Origin: CAZWKQ01 sp964634005
Lineage (GTDB): Bacteria > Bacteroidota > Bacteroidia > Bacteroidales > JACABE01
Reading direction: 5' to 3'
Length of the DNA stretch: 64,000 nt
Assembly: GCA_964634005.1 (NCBI GenBank)
Contig: CAZWKQ010000009.1
Span: 46,779 to 110,778 of the forward strand
The number at the start of each line of letters is the position of its first letter. The stretch's first letter is position 1. Below, in pieces: positions 43,866 to 53,230 of the stretch. Under the pieces are notes generated by a model. It ran no database searches. It was not told the origin of the DNA and saw only the letters and a list, made by a program, of their open reading frames with translations. Both the position numbers and the translations under genes were made by a program.

Positions 43866-45266
43866 TTAGAATGAGTTTTTTGAAAGTAATTGTTTAAATC
43901 TCATTTCAATCCCTTGACTTGGTTTTAATGCCGGATAATCGACGATATTGCCCGATTCATCGATTAGTAAAAAAATGGGATATGTTTTGACATCGTATTT
44001 TTCCAATACATCGTAATCGCTCAAAGCCAATAGAAAAGGCCAATTATATTTATTTTTTTGAACATAATAATAAACATTCATCTCCTGTTTATCTCCCGAA
44101 ATAGTTACAAAATTTATTTTATCCCCGTATTTTTTTTCTAACTCTTTAATAACCTGCATTTCGGGCAAACAACCTGCACACCAAGAAGTAATAAAAGATA
44201 TATAAGTATATTTACCCAAAAAATTATCCAATGAATAAATTCCGTTGTTTATCGATTTCAATTTAAATGAAGGAGCTTTAGTCCCCGGCTTAAGTTTTTT
44301 GAAATCAACTATTAAGTTCTGAGCTATAGCTTTATGCTCTTTAAATTTAGTTTTAGTTAAAAATCTGTTCAAGATGTCAATAATATTATCAGAATTGAAT
44401 TGTTTGTAATAGAACAATTCTTTCATTCCTTTCAGAAAAACTAACTCTCTGATAATCTCATTCTTAACTAAACTGTCTCTTCCTAAAGAATCTAATATGG
44501 CATTGTAATTTTTATCTCTATTAATAAAGCTCTCTAAATTGTCCCTTTTAAGATTATGATTTCCGTTAAAGAAAAACTTTTCATAATACTGATTGAAAAA
44601 ATACATATACTCTATATTGCTATATAGCACGGGTTTGTTATATATGTATTCCGCAAACAACTTCTTCTTGTTTTTCAAATTTCCTGACTGCTCAAGGGTT
44701 GCAATTTTGTATTTTGCGTAATTTTTGATAAAATTATTAGAGTTATATGTTATTGAATTTAAGTTTTTTTTCAATGTATCCAATACTGACTTGTTTCTGC
44801 TTACATAAAGAGTATTATAATAGTTTAATATAAAATCATTATATTCTTTATTTATGTCGGAAATGACAATATTAATATTACTTGTATCACTATTAATCCA
44901 ATTAAAATCAAGCTTATATTTTGTCAAGAAAGGACTTTCTTTTATATCTTCTTTAAAATTAAATTTATCGATAGTTAAATAATAAGTTTTGCCAGGCTCA
45001 AGATAAATGTCGCCTTTAATATTTTGTATTTGTATCCATGCATAAATGGTTTGGTTTAAATAAAAATTAAAGCGAAATTTTCCGATGCTATCAGCAGTAG
45101 TCTCAGAAATTTTTACAGGTATTTCTGAAATAAAATCAGTATAAGTGTATAAATTGATTTTCAAAAATTCAGCTCCTGGAGCAACACCTTCTATAACAGT
45201 ATTTTGCGAATACAGATTAATGTTAAGTAAAGAAAATAAAAATGTTATTATAAAACACTTATTCAT
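43866..45266 (-). CDS. TlpA-like thiol:disulfide oxidoreductase with DUF4369-type N-terminus
   Basis: The 466-residue protein has a signal peptide (ending LYSQN) and an N-terminal DUF4369-like beta region (about 22-120; VIEGVAPGAEFLKINLYTY). A helical middle follows, then a C-terminal thioredoxin domain (about 330-466; LGKYTYISFITSWCAGCLPEM). The redox motif is CAGC, with the cis-Pro region near TYPIFLLID. It is expected to act in the periplasm in disulfide reduction or cytochrome/redox maturation. It is monocistronic between a convergent NUDIX gene and the divergent RNase P RNA. Confidence 0.87.
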   Translation of the reverse strand: MNKCFIITFLFSLLNINLYSQNTVIEGVAPGAEFLKINLYTYTDFISEIPVKISETTADSIGKFRFNFYLNQTIYAWIQIQNIKGDIYLEPGKTYYLTIDKFNFKEDIKESPFLTKYKLDFNWINSDTSNINIVISDINKEYNDFILNYYNTLYVSRNKSVLDTLKKNLNSITYNSNNFIKNYAKYKIATLEQSGNLKNKKKLFAEYIYNKPVLYSNIEYMYFFNQYYEKFFFNGNHNLKRDNLESFINRDKNYNAILDSLGRDSLVKNEIIRELVFLKGMKELFYYKQFNSDNIIDILNRFLTKTKFKEHKAIAQNLIVDFKKLKPGTKAPSFKLKSINNGIYSLDNFLGKYTYISFITSWCAGCLPEMQVIKELEKKYGDKINFVTISGDKQEMNVYYYVQKNKYNWPFLLALSDYDVLEKYDVKTYPIFLLIDESGNIVDYPALKPSQGIEMRFKQLLSKNSF

Positions 45267-45370
45267 TAAAAAGAAACGAAATTTGTTGACGTATATTATT
45301 GATTTTTTGCAAATATATTACAAAACTGAAATTAATAAACAGGATTTACAAAAATTAAAAAAATAACTAT

Positions 45371-45403
45371 TTGTGAATTAATTATTTATTTTTAGTAATT
45401 TTG
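45371..45403 (+). promoter_or_regulatory. rnpB promoter (TTG-N22-TAATTTTG)
   Basis: TTG (45371-45373) and TAATTTTG (45396-45403) are 22 bases apart, and the predicted start matches the 5' end of the RNase P RNA. Confidence 0.65.
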
Positions 45404-45406
45404 CAA

Positions 45407-45779
45407 ATGAATCGGCAGTTCGTTCTATCGCTGGTCTGAATATTCAGACGAGAGGAAAGTCCGGACAACACAGAGCAACCATACTTCCTAACGGGAAGGT
45501 ATCCTAATAAATAGGATAACAGATAGTGCCACAGAAAATAACCGCCTTGATAATTCAAGGTAAGGGTGAAAATGTGAGGTAAGAGCTCACGTTGTTTTAT
45601 GGCGACATAAAACAAGGGTAAACCTTATGGGTTGAAAGACCAAATATACCGGATGTTAAGGATTGCTCGTCCGATGCCGGGGGGTAGGTCGTTTGAGGCT
45701 AATGGCAACATTAGTCCTAGATAAATGATAGAAGTTCCTTCGGGAATACAGAATCCGGCTTACAGAACTGTTGATTCAT
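45407..45779 (+). ncRNA. rnpB: RNase P RNA, bacterial type A
   Basis: The conserved elements appear in order: GAGGAAAGTCCGGACA (about 45451), CACAGAGCAACC, GGTGAAAATGTGAGGTAAGAG, and the 3' block AGATAAATGATAGAAG with ACAGAATCCGGCTTACAG. The ends pair as P1 (GAATCGGCAGTTC near 45409 with GAACTGTTGATTC near 45765), followed by a T-rich tail. It is the catalytic RNA that matures tRNA 5' ends. truA starts 14 bases after its end. Confidence 0.97.
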
Positions 45780-45792
45780 TTTTTATTTTAAT

Positions 45793-46557
45793 ATGAGATA
45801 TTTTATTCACTTAGCTTACAACGGCAAAAATTACCATGGATGGCAATTGCAAAAAAATGCAATTTCCGTTCAACAAGTTCTTAATGATACTCTTTCAACT
45901 TTTTTTAGGCAAGAAATTGAAACAGTTGGTGCCGGAAGAACCGACACAGGTGTTCATGCCAAATGCTTCTATGCCCATTTTGACTTAAATAACGGTATTG
46001 AAATCGATAATATTAAGTCAGTTGTCGGAAAATTAAACAGTTTTTTAGATAAATCAATTGTAATTTACAATATTTTCAAAGTTCGCGAGAATGCTCATGC
46101 AAGGTTCGACGCTATTTCAAGAACTTATCAATATATAATAAGTACTGAAAAGAACCCTTTCGATTATTGCTTTTCTTATTATTATAACCGTCCATTGGAC
46201 GATAAAATTATGAATGAAGCTGCTAAAATATTATTTAATCACACCGACTTTTCTTGCTTCTCGAAATCAAATACGCAGGTTAAGACTAACAATTGTAAAA
46301 TAATGGAAGCTAAATGGTTAAGAAATAATAATAAATTAATTTTCACTATTAAAGCTGACAGATTTTTAAGAAATATGGTAAGAGCAATTGTTGGAACTAT
46401 TATAGATGTCGGAAGTAAAAAGATTTCTCTTGCCGATTTTAATAAAATAATTGAAAGCAGAAAAAGAACAAATGCAGGATACTCTGTTCCTGCACATGCC
46501 CTATATTTAATTGATATTGAATATCCTGAAGATATTTTTATAAGTTCTATTGATTAG
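45793..46557 (+). CDS. truA: tRNA pseudouridine synthase A
   Basis: The 254-residue enzyme has the TruA motifs: YFIHLAYNGKNYHGWQLQ at the start, the catalytic Asp in GAGRTDTGVHA, the DAISRTYQY stretch and the conserved RFLRNMVRAIVGT segment. It makes pseudouridine at positions 38-40 of tRNA anticodon arms. It sits directly downstream of RNase P RNA, so two tRNA-maturation functions are adjacent and possibly cotranscribed. Its 3' end overlaps the convergent lipoprotein by 11 bases. Confidence 0.95.
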   Translation: MRYFIHLAYNGKNYHGWQLQKNAISVQQVLNDTLSTFFRQEIETVGAGRTDTGVHAKCFYAHFDLNNGIEIDNIKSVVGKLNSFLDKSIVIYNIFKVRENAHARFDAISRTYQYIISTEKNPFDYCFSYYYNRPLDDKIMNEAAKILFNHTDFSCFSKSNTQVKTNNCKIMEAKWLRNNNKLIFTIKADRFLRNMVRAIVGTIIDVGSKKISLADFNKIIESRKRTNAGYSVPAHALYLIDIEYPEDIFISSID

Positions 46558-47233
46558 GATTCTGAACTACGTCTCTAATATCGCGAGATTGTTTAGATAA
46601 AGTGATTTGGCATTTTTGGAAATTAGTTGCAGGCCAACCTTGCCATAAAACATAATTACCATATTGGTCTTTTTTGTTATAAACTGCTGTAGTTGCTTCG
46701 TCGATAGTCCAAGTCATTGTTCTGTAATCACTGCTGAACGAAACCCCAACATTCATAAATTTATGATAAATCACGACATCAAGATAGTCATTACCAATAC
46801 CTATCATTCCTAATAAAGTGGTAAGTGATTTTTGCCCGGGCAATCCTTCGAGTTTCATTTCAAGAGTAAACCTCGATTGCTGTCCGCCACCAATAAAAAA
46901 TTCTCCTCCATTAAAACTTAATGTAGCATAATTAAATACCTGATCGATTGAAGAAGCTATTTGGGTGTATTTACTTGGTCCATAAACTATGTACATTATA
47001 AGAGGTGCTGCTGTTGAAATTATTGTTCCGTCGCTGCTTAAATGAAAAGCCACAACAGGGAATGACAACTGCTGAGTAATATCTGTGCCCGCAGAATTTG
47101 TTATTCTGGTTGCTTTCCAAACACCCTCCATACTTGTTTTTGTAGGAGGTTTCTCTTGAATTAACTCTTCACACGAAGTAAATATTAACGATATTGAAAC
47201 AAATAATAAAATTAGTAAGCTTTTAATTTTCAT
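46547..47233 (-). CDS. Lipocalin-like lipoprotein
   Basis: I choose the ATG at 47233 (MKIKSLLILLF) over an upstream TTG. The 228-residue protein has a lipobox (IFTSCEE, Cys about residue 20). The mature start (SMEGVWKATRITNSAG) is like lipocalin-type Bacteroidota lipoproteins, followed by beta strands (STAAPLIMYIVYG, TLSFNGGEFFIGGG). No catalytic motif was found. It lies just downstream of the kinase cluster on the same strand, 63 bases from its last gene, but no functional link is shown. Confidence 0.7.
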   Translation of the reverse strand: MKIKSLLILLFVSISLIFTSCEELIQEKPPTKTSMEGVWKATRITNSAGTDITQQLSFPVVAFHLSSDGTIISTAAPLIMYIVYGPSKYTQIASSIDQVFNYATLSFNGGEFFIGGGQQSRFTLEMKLEGLPGQKSLTTLLGMIGIGNDYLDVVIYHKFMNVGVSFSSDYRTMTWTIDEATTAVYNKKDQYGNYVLWQGWPATNFQKCQITLSKQSRDIRDVVQNPNQ

Positions 47234-47296
47234 AAACAAAATTTATTAATAATTATACTCAAAAATAACAATTTTTATACCAGAAATAAATTATGA

Positions 47297-49801
47297 TTAA
47301 TTTAAAACAACTTTTGTCTTCAATTCATTCTTTTCAGAATATAATGGCACTGTAAAAACAAAGGTACTACCTTTACCCAAAGTACTGTCAACATAAATAT
47401 TGCCACCATTCTTTTGAACAAATTCTTTACATAAAATTAACCCTAAACCTGTTCCCGTTTCACCTTCAGTACCCAATTTTTTCACTCTCGACCCTATTTT
47501 AAATATTTTATCGATATCTTCCTTTGATATGCCGACTCCGGTGTCAGAAATTGCGATTTCCATAACATCTGAATTCCCATTTTCAGAGGCTAATTGTTTT
47601 GTCATATAATTTACTTTTACTGAGCCTTCGCTCGGCGTATATTTTATTGCATTCGACAAAAGATTTCTTATTACGGTTCTTATCATATTTGCATCAACGT
47701 AAATATAAACCGAATCAGCATTCAATTTATTCAGAGTAATTTTCTTTTTATCAGCCTGAACCTTGACTAAATCAATACATTCGTTTATGATATCTATAGC
47801 GTTAATTTTTTCAGGATTATATTCAATTTTTCCACTTTGCGACCATGCCCATTTTAGTAGATTTTCAAGTAAATTATTAATATCTTCGGATGCTAAGGCA
47901 ATACTTTCAATGAATTGTTTTTTTTCTTCATCGCTATAGCTGTCGTAGTCATCTCTAAGTAAATTGGCAAACCCCATTACAGCATTGAACGGATTTTTTA
48001 AATCATGAGCTATTATCGAAAAAAAGCGGTCTTTAGTAGCATTCATCTCTTGTAACTCAATATTTTTGAGGTTAATAGCCTTATCTTTTAAATACTTATC
48101 AGTAATATCGATAGCTATTGCTTGCACTTTTGATACTTTACCTTTATCATCAACTATAGGATAAAGATAGTAATAAATAACAACTTTATTCCCATTTAAA
48201 GATTTAATCTGAATTTCACCGGTGCAAACCTTATTTTCCGAAATTACTTTTTCAAAATCTATTAAAATATTTGTTCTTTTTAAAATCGAGAAATCAAATA
48301 AATTTTTTGAAATAATTTCCTTATCATTAACTAATCCGAATATCTTTAAAAGTGCATTATTTATTTTTTGAAAATCACCTTTCGAATCGATTAATGCATT
48401 TCCTAATGGGGAATTTTCGAATATCATCCTATAAAGCTGCTCACTTTCAATCAGTTTCAGCTTATGTTTTTCTAATTCAAAATTCTTCTCATTTAATTCT
48501 TTATTTAATGATTCTAATATCTTCTTTTGCTCATTAATAAGTTTGTTATCATTCTTTTTAAGTTTTAATCTTTTATAATTCATATATAGTAAAACCATCA
48601 ATATAAAGCTAACAAATGATAAAAATATTATATTGGACTGTTGTTTTTTTAACTTTAAGATATTAATAGTTTCTTCCTGTTGTTTTTTGTTATAACGCAT
48701 TTCAAGTTCTGCAATATGAATATTCCTTTCATTATCATAAACACTGTCTTTTAATAAGCTAAACAACTTGTAATATTCAAGGCTATTTTTTAGTTCATTT
48801 GTTTTTTCATATAAATCTGATAATTCGTAGTAAGACTCAATTAAAACTCTTTTTAAATCAATTTCTTTAGCAATGTTTATGCTTTTAAAAAAATAATCTT
48901 TTGCTAAATTGTAATCCTCTTTATTTTTGTATGTTGTAGCAATGTTTTTATAAATAATTGCTTCCAAGTTTTTATCTTCAATATCAAGTGAAATTTCAAG
49001 AGCAAGATTGTAATATTTCAAAGCTGTTTTAAAATCCTTTTTCATTCTGTTAACATTACCGATATTGTTTAATATTCCCGATTTAAAATAAAGCGGAATA
49101 TTTTTATCACTATAAACTTGCAATGCTTTGTTATAATAAACAATTGCACTATCATAATTTTTGGAGTAAAACATTAAATTTCCGATATTCTTATAAGCTA
49201 TTCCCTGCCCTTTTAGATAATTTCTTTTAAAACTTAAATTTAAAGCCTCTTTATAACTTAGCATAGCTTTTTCGTTATCGTTAAAATTACGATACAATAC
49301 ACCTAAATCATTAAAAATTTGAACCTTTAAAGTATCAGGATCAGGAATTTGATTTGATAATTCAAGTGCTTTAATATGTTTTTCGAGAGAAAGATGCAAT
49401 GAGCCTAAAATACGATATAAAACTCCTATTTTATTTATAATCTCAATTTCACTTATTTTATCTTTCTCCTGTATAGAAATACTAAGAGCGAGATTATAAT
49501 ATTTAAGTGCATTTTGATTATTTCCCAGGTTGTAATATGCTCTTGCTATTAATTTTAAACTTTTAAGTTCTTTTTTATTATCATTATCTCTTAATGCTAT
49601 TTTATATGCCAGCAAACTATATTCCAATGATAATTTTGGTTTTATTTCGGAATTTAATTCAGCTTTTTTAATAAGTAATTCAAAATTATTACTGTCGATT
49701 TTATTATTATTTTGTGCAAAAATGTGGTTTATGTTTAATGAACTAAATATTAAAATCAACAAAATTTTAATTAAATTACTGTATTTCATTTTTTTTCTCA
49801 T
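47297..49801 (-). CDS. TPR-PAS sensor histidine kinase
   Basis: The 834-residue protein has a signal peptide (ending IFAQN) and about eight periplasmic TPRs (about 40-370; NAEKAMLSYKEAL-like units). One membrane segment lies at about 392-408 (IIFLSFVSFILMVLLYMNYK), followed by a coiled coil and a PAS domain (about 455-570; LIDSKGDFQKINNALLKIFG). HisKA carries His599 in HDLKNPF, and the HATPase has LLSNAIKYT, DTGVGIS and GTGLGLILCKEF. The periplasmic TPRs suggest sensing of a protein. It is the third of three tandem kinases, 12 bases after the previous one. No cognate DNA-binding regulator follows. Confidence 0.92.
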   Translation of the reverse strand: MRKKMKYSNLIKILLILIFSSLNINHIFAQNNNKIDSNNFELLIKKAELNSEIKPKLSLEYSLLAYKIALRDNDNKKELKSLKLIARAYYNLGNNQNALKYYNLALSISIQEKDKISEIEIINKIGVLYRILGSLHLSLEKHIKALELSNQIPDPDTLKVQIFNDLGVLYRNFNDNEKAMLSYKEALNLSFKRNYLKGQGIAYKNIGNLMFYSKNYDSAIVYYNKALQVYSDKNIPLYFKSGILNNIGNVNRMKKDFKTALKYYNLALEISLDIEDKNLEAIIYKNIATTYKNKEDYNLAKDYFFKSINIAKEIDLKRVLIESYYELSDLYEKTNELKNSLEYYKLFSLLKDSVYDNERNIHIAELEMRYNKKQQEETINILKLKKQQSNIIFLSFVSFILMVLLYMNYKRLKLKKNDNKLINEQKKILESLNKELNEKNFELEKHKLKLIESEQLYRMIFENSPLGNALIDSKGDFQKINNALLKIFGLVNDKEIISKNLFDFSILKRTNILIDFEKVISENKVCTGEIQIKSLNGNKVVIYYYLYPIVDDKGKVSKVQAIAIDITDKYLKDKAINLKNIELQEMNATKDRFFSIIAHDLKNPFNAVMGFANLLRDDYDSYSDEEKKQFIESIALASEDINNLLENLLKWAWSQSGKIEYNPEKINAIDIINECIDLVKVQADKKKITLNKLNADSVYIYVDANMIRTVIRNLLSNAIKYTPSEGSVKVNYMTKQLASENGNSDVMEIAISDTGVGISKEDIDKIFKIGSRVKKLGTEGETGTGLGLILCKEFVQKNGGNIYVDSTLGKGSTFVFTVPLYSEKNELKTKVVLN

Positions 49802-49813
49802 ACACTTTTATTA

Positions 49814-52800
49814 TCAAATTTTATTAATCATTTGTTCGATTAGACTCAATAAAGCCTCTTTTGTATAAGGTTTTGCTATGTAATGCGTAAAACCGCTTTT
49901 CAAATAGTGTTCTATTTGTTCAATCATAGCATTTGCAGTAACAGCAGCAATAGGAACATTTTCATATCCAGAAACAGAACGGATAATATTTGCAACATCA
50001 ACTCCGTTTTTTCCCATACCTAAACTAATATCCATTAAAATTGCATCATATTTATATTCATAAATTTTTTTTATGGCATTATCTGCATTTATAGCTGTAT
50101 GTAAACTATATTTTCCTGATAATATTAGGTTGGCAAATTCCCTGCTCGAAATTTCATCTTCTACCAAAAGGATTAACGGGTTATTTTTTTTAATTTTTAT
50201 TTCACTATCATTATAAGTAATAGATGAAATAACATCAGGAAATGTAAGAGTGAAAGTAGTTCCTTTACCCAGCTCACTGCTTACTTCGATTTTTCCACCC
50301 AATAAATCAACATATCTCTTGCAAATAGTAAGTCCTAAACCATTACCTTCATACTCTCTTGATAAGCCCTCACTAACCTGGCGGAATGGTTCAAAAATGA
50401 GCTCAAAATGCTCTTTTGCTATGCCAATACCTGTATCAATTACTTTAATCTGAGCAAAGTTAACTCCTGATTCATTCTGTATAAGTCTTACATCAATAAC
50501 AATCGCACCTTTTTTGGTAAACTTAATTGCATTATCTATCAAATTACCAAAAATTCTTCCAAAATAATCATAATCAGTTAAGATTTTTATTTTGTTATTT
50601 GATTGATAATAGAATCTAATCCCTTTACGTTCAAGGTCGATTTTAAATATTTTTATTTTATTATTAATTACTTCGTCAATATCAACAGCGGTTTTATTTA
50701 GATATATCTTTAATTTTGAAAGCAGTGTAAAATCTATAATTGAATTTAATGTATCAAGCAATCGCAAGCTGCTTAAATTAATTATTTCAAGCATATTTTT
50801 ATGCTCTTCATTAACCAGTTCTTCTTTAAGCAATTCGGTAAACCCGAGAATTCCATTCAAAGGAGTTCTTAACTCGTGACTGATGTTTGATATGAAATTT
50901 GTTTTTAACTTATCGGCCTCTTCAGCTTTTTCGCGAGATTTAATCAATTCAATTTCAAATAATCGAGTTTCTAAATAATTACCTATGCTTGATGCCGAAA
51001 TATTAAGTATTGATATCTCTGTTTCAGTCCATTTATTATCATTTATAAAATCTTCAAAACAGATAAATGCCGATAGTTTTTCTCTTGTATATATTGGTGC
51101 GGCAACTAATGCTTTTATGCCACATTTTAATAGTATTTCCGACTCTTTAGAATTTAAATTATTAGATTCTTTATCATAAATCTTTATACTATTAAAATTC
51201 TCTATCCAATTATTGAATATTGAGAATATTTCATCATCACATATTTCGGGAATGCTTAAAACATGTTCATTGTTATTCCATTCTGATAAAGTTTTTAATT
51301 TATTTCCTTCAGAAACATCATAAAATATTTCAAATACTCTTATTCTGTCTATTTGCAATGCCTCACCAATTGTTTTAATATAAAGTTGCAGCGAATTTTC
51401 ATTTGATTTAATATTAAGAAGTTGTTGCTGAGCTTTAGACAGAGCATTGAATAATTCTCCCTTAAGTTTTATCTCTTTGTTATATTTAACTCTATCGCTA
51501 ATATCATGGTAAATGGCATAGATTCCGAATTTGTTTTTGTAATATTCAATTGGAGTGCCGATAATTGATACATTTATAATTTCACCATTTTTTGTTATTC
51601 TAACTGTATCATAAAAAATTGTTTCTCCCATTACTACCCTCGATATCAAAGAATTAATTTCCCCGAAAATTTCTTTTGGTTCTATTAGTTCTTTTGTCGT
51701 TTTTCCTATTGCCTCTTCGGCAGTATATCCGAACAATTTAGTGAATACATTATTTATTTTTATTATAACACCCTTATTATCGAGTATAGCAATAGCTTCA
51801 GGCGATTTTTCAAAAATATTTTCAAAATATGCTTTCTCTTTTAGAAGTTCTTTTTCAAATCTTTTTTTATCAGTAAAATCTAACAATATTGTAAGATTAT
51901 ATTTTTTATCATTCAATTCTAAAATATTCGATTTTACATTTACATCCTTAATTTCACCGTCAGAACATTTTATTCTTACATCATAACTTTTGTCATTATG
52001 AAGACCCATTTCTGCTCTTTTATATCTTTCAAACATTATTGGTTTATCTTCTTCATAAATTAAGTCTATAATATCAATATCTCTTAAATCTTCAAAAGAT
52101 TTATATTTAAATAATTCTAAAAATGCATTGTTGACATTTATCAGCTTTTGCTCTAAAGAAAAACATATTGCTACTGAAGAATCATCAAAAATGCTTTTAT
52201 ACATTTTATTTAATTCATTTATTGATTCATCAGCCTTTTTTCTTTTAGCTACTTCATTTTCAAGTAATTTATTTTTATTAATAAACTCTTTTAACAAAAG
52301 GCCAAACTTTCCGAATTCATTATTTTTTATAGTAAGTTTATTGATTTTTTCGTCGCTTTTGTCAATTATAGCCTGATTCAACAATTTAAGAGGTCTATTA
52401 ACTAAAATATCAAATCCATAATAAATTACACACAACACAAATAAAGTTAAAAAAGATAGAAATACTATTGTATAAACACTTTGTTTATGTAATTTTTCAA
52501 GAAATAATGATTTCTTTGTAGCTCTTAAGCTTCCTATCAACTCACCATTATTATTATTGAAAGGATATGACGAAGTATAAGTTGCATCAACTAAGTTATA
52601 ATAATCAGGCAATATACTATCTTCTATAATTTTCAATTCGCAACCACAAATTGAATAACAATAGTTTAACATATCATTATCAAGTGTTTTGGCTATTATA
52701 AAATAACCTTCCGGTTCTGATTTTCTTTCAAAATCATATGATGGATGTATGGTTTTCCCAAAAATAAAGCAGTATTTATCTTTTATTTTTTTTTGGAAAC

Positions 52801-53227
52801 TAATACCTCTATTTTCTTTAAATTCCTTCCAGTCGAAATCACTAAGTCCTATATCATAAAATGAAGTATCATTTCTAAAATTATCAACAAAAAATTTTAT
52901 GTTTTTATCTTTATCGTAAACCCATACAGCATTTATTCCGTAAGATTTAAATAGTATATTCAGATTTTCAACTTCCCAAACTTTGTTTTTCTTACCATTA
53001 ACATAATCGACCATATCATCCCAAAATGAATAGTCAGAAGCTAAACTTTCGTATGTCTTGTTATAAGAATTTATAATTGTTTTAATTAGAGCATTTAATA
53101 TATTACTATAATTTTCCAATTGTTTTAAGTTCTGATTATTGGAATATTCAAAATAAATAATTGTAATAGAACTTAGTAAAATAAAAATTGAGAGTATTAT
53201 TAAAAAAAACTTATTTCTTATCTTCAT
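49814..53227 (-). CDS. Hybrid histidine kinase: CHASE4-like, PAS x2, GAF, HisKA, HATPase, REC
   Basis: The 1137-residue protein has membrane segments at about 7-25 and 251-275. They flank a CHASE4-like periplasmic sensor (SDYSFWDDMVDYV at about 64-76). A HAMP-like linker, two PAS domains (about 340-460 and 466-585) and a GAF domain (about 590-755) follow. HisKA has His784 in SHELRTPLNG, and the HATPase has GNGLGLTICKRYVDLLGG. The end is a receiver (about 1020-1137, Asp near 1066 in LMDISLG). The built-in receiver implies a phosphorelay with an Hpt protein not found here. It overlaps no gene but is 3 bases from the next hybrid kinase. Confidence 0.93.
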   Translation of the reverse strand: MKIRNKFFLIILSIFILLSSITIIYFEYSNNQNLKQLENYSNILNALIKTIINSYNKTYESLASDYSFWDDMVDYVNGKKNKVWEVENLNILFKSYGINAVWVYDKDKNIKFFVDNFRNDTSFYDIGLSDFDWKEFKENRGISFQKKIKDKYCFIFGKTIHPSYDFERKSEPEGYFIIAKTLDNDMLNYCYSICGCELKIIEDSILPDYYNLVDATYTSSYPFNNNNGELIGSLRATKKSLFLEKLHKQSVYTIVFLSFLTLFVLCVIYYGFDILVNRPLKLLNQAIIDKSDEKINKLTIKNNEFGKFGLLLKEFINKNKLLENEVAKRKKADESINELNKMYKSIFDDSSVAICFSLEQKLINVNNAFLELFKYKSFEDLRDIDIIDLIYEEDKPIMFERYKRAEMGLHNDKSYDVRIKCSDGEIKDVNVKSNILELNDKKYNLTILLDFTDKKRFEKELLKEKAYFENIFEKSPEAIAILDNKGVIIKINNVFTKLFGYTAEEAIGKTTKELIEPKEIFGEINSLISRVVMGETIFYDTVRITKNGEIINVSIIGTPIEYYKNKFGIYAIYHDISDRVKYNKEIKLKGELFNALSKAQQQLLNIKSNENSLQLYIKTIGEALQIDRIRVFEIFYDVSEGNKLKTLSEWNNNEHVLSIPEICDDEIFSIFNNWIENFNSIKIYDKESNNLNSKESEILLKCGIKALVAAPIYTREKLSAFICFEDFINDNKWTETEISILNISASSIGNYLETRLFEIELIKSREKAEEADKLKTNFISNISHELRTPLNGILGFTELLKEELVNEEHKNMLEIINLSSLRLLDTLNSIIDFTLLSKLKIYLNKTAVDIDEVINNKIKIFKIDLERKGIRFYYQSNNKIKILTDYDYFGRIFGNLIDNAIKFTKKGAIVIDVRLIQNESGVNFAQIKVIDTGIGIAKEHFELIFEPFRQVSEGLSREYEGNGLGLTICKRYVDLLGGKIEVSSELGKGTTFTLTFPDVISSITYNDSEIKIKKNNPLILLVEDEISSREFANLILSGKYSLHTAINADNAIKKIYEYKYDAILMDISLGMGKNGVDVANIIRSVSGYENVPIAAVTANAMIEQIEHYLKSGFTHYIAKPYTKEALLSLIEQMINKI

Positions 53228-53230
53228 AAA

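Noticed and set aside
45382..45615. Minus-strand frame of 77 codons
   Set aside because: It lies within RNase P RNA and its promoter.
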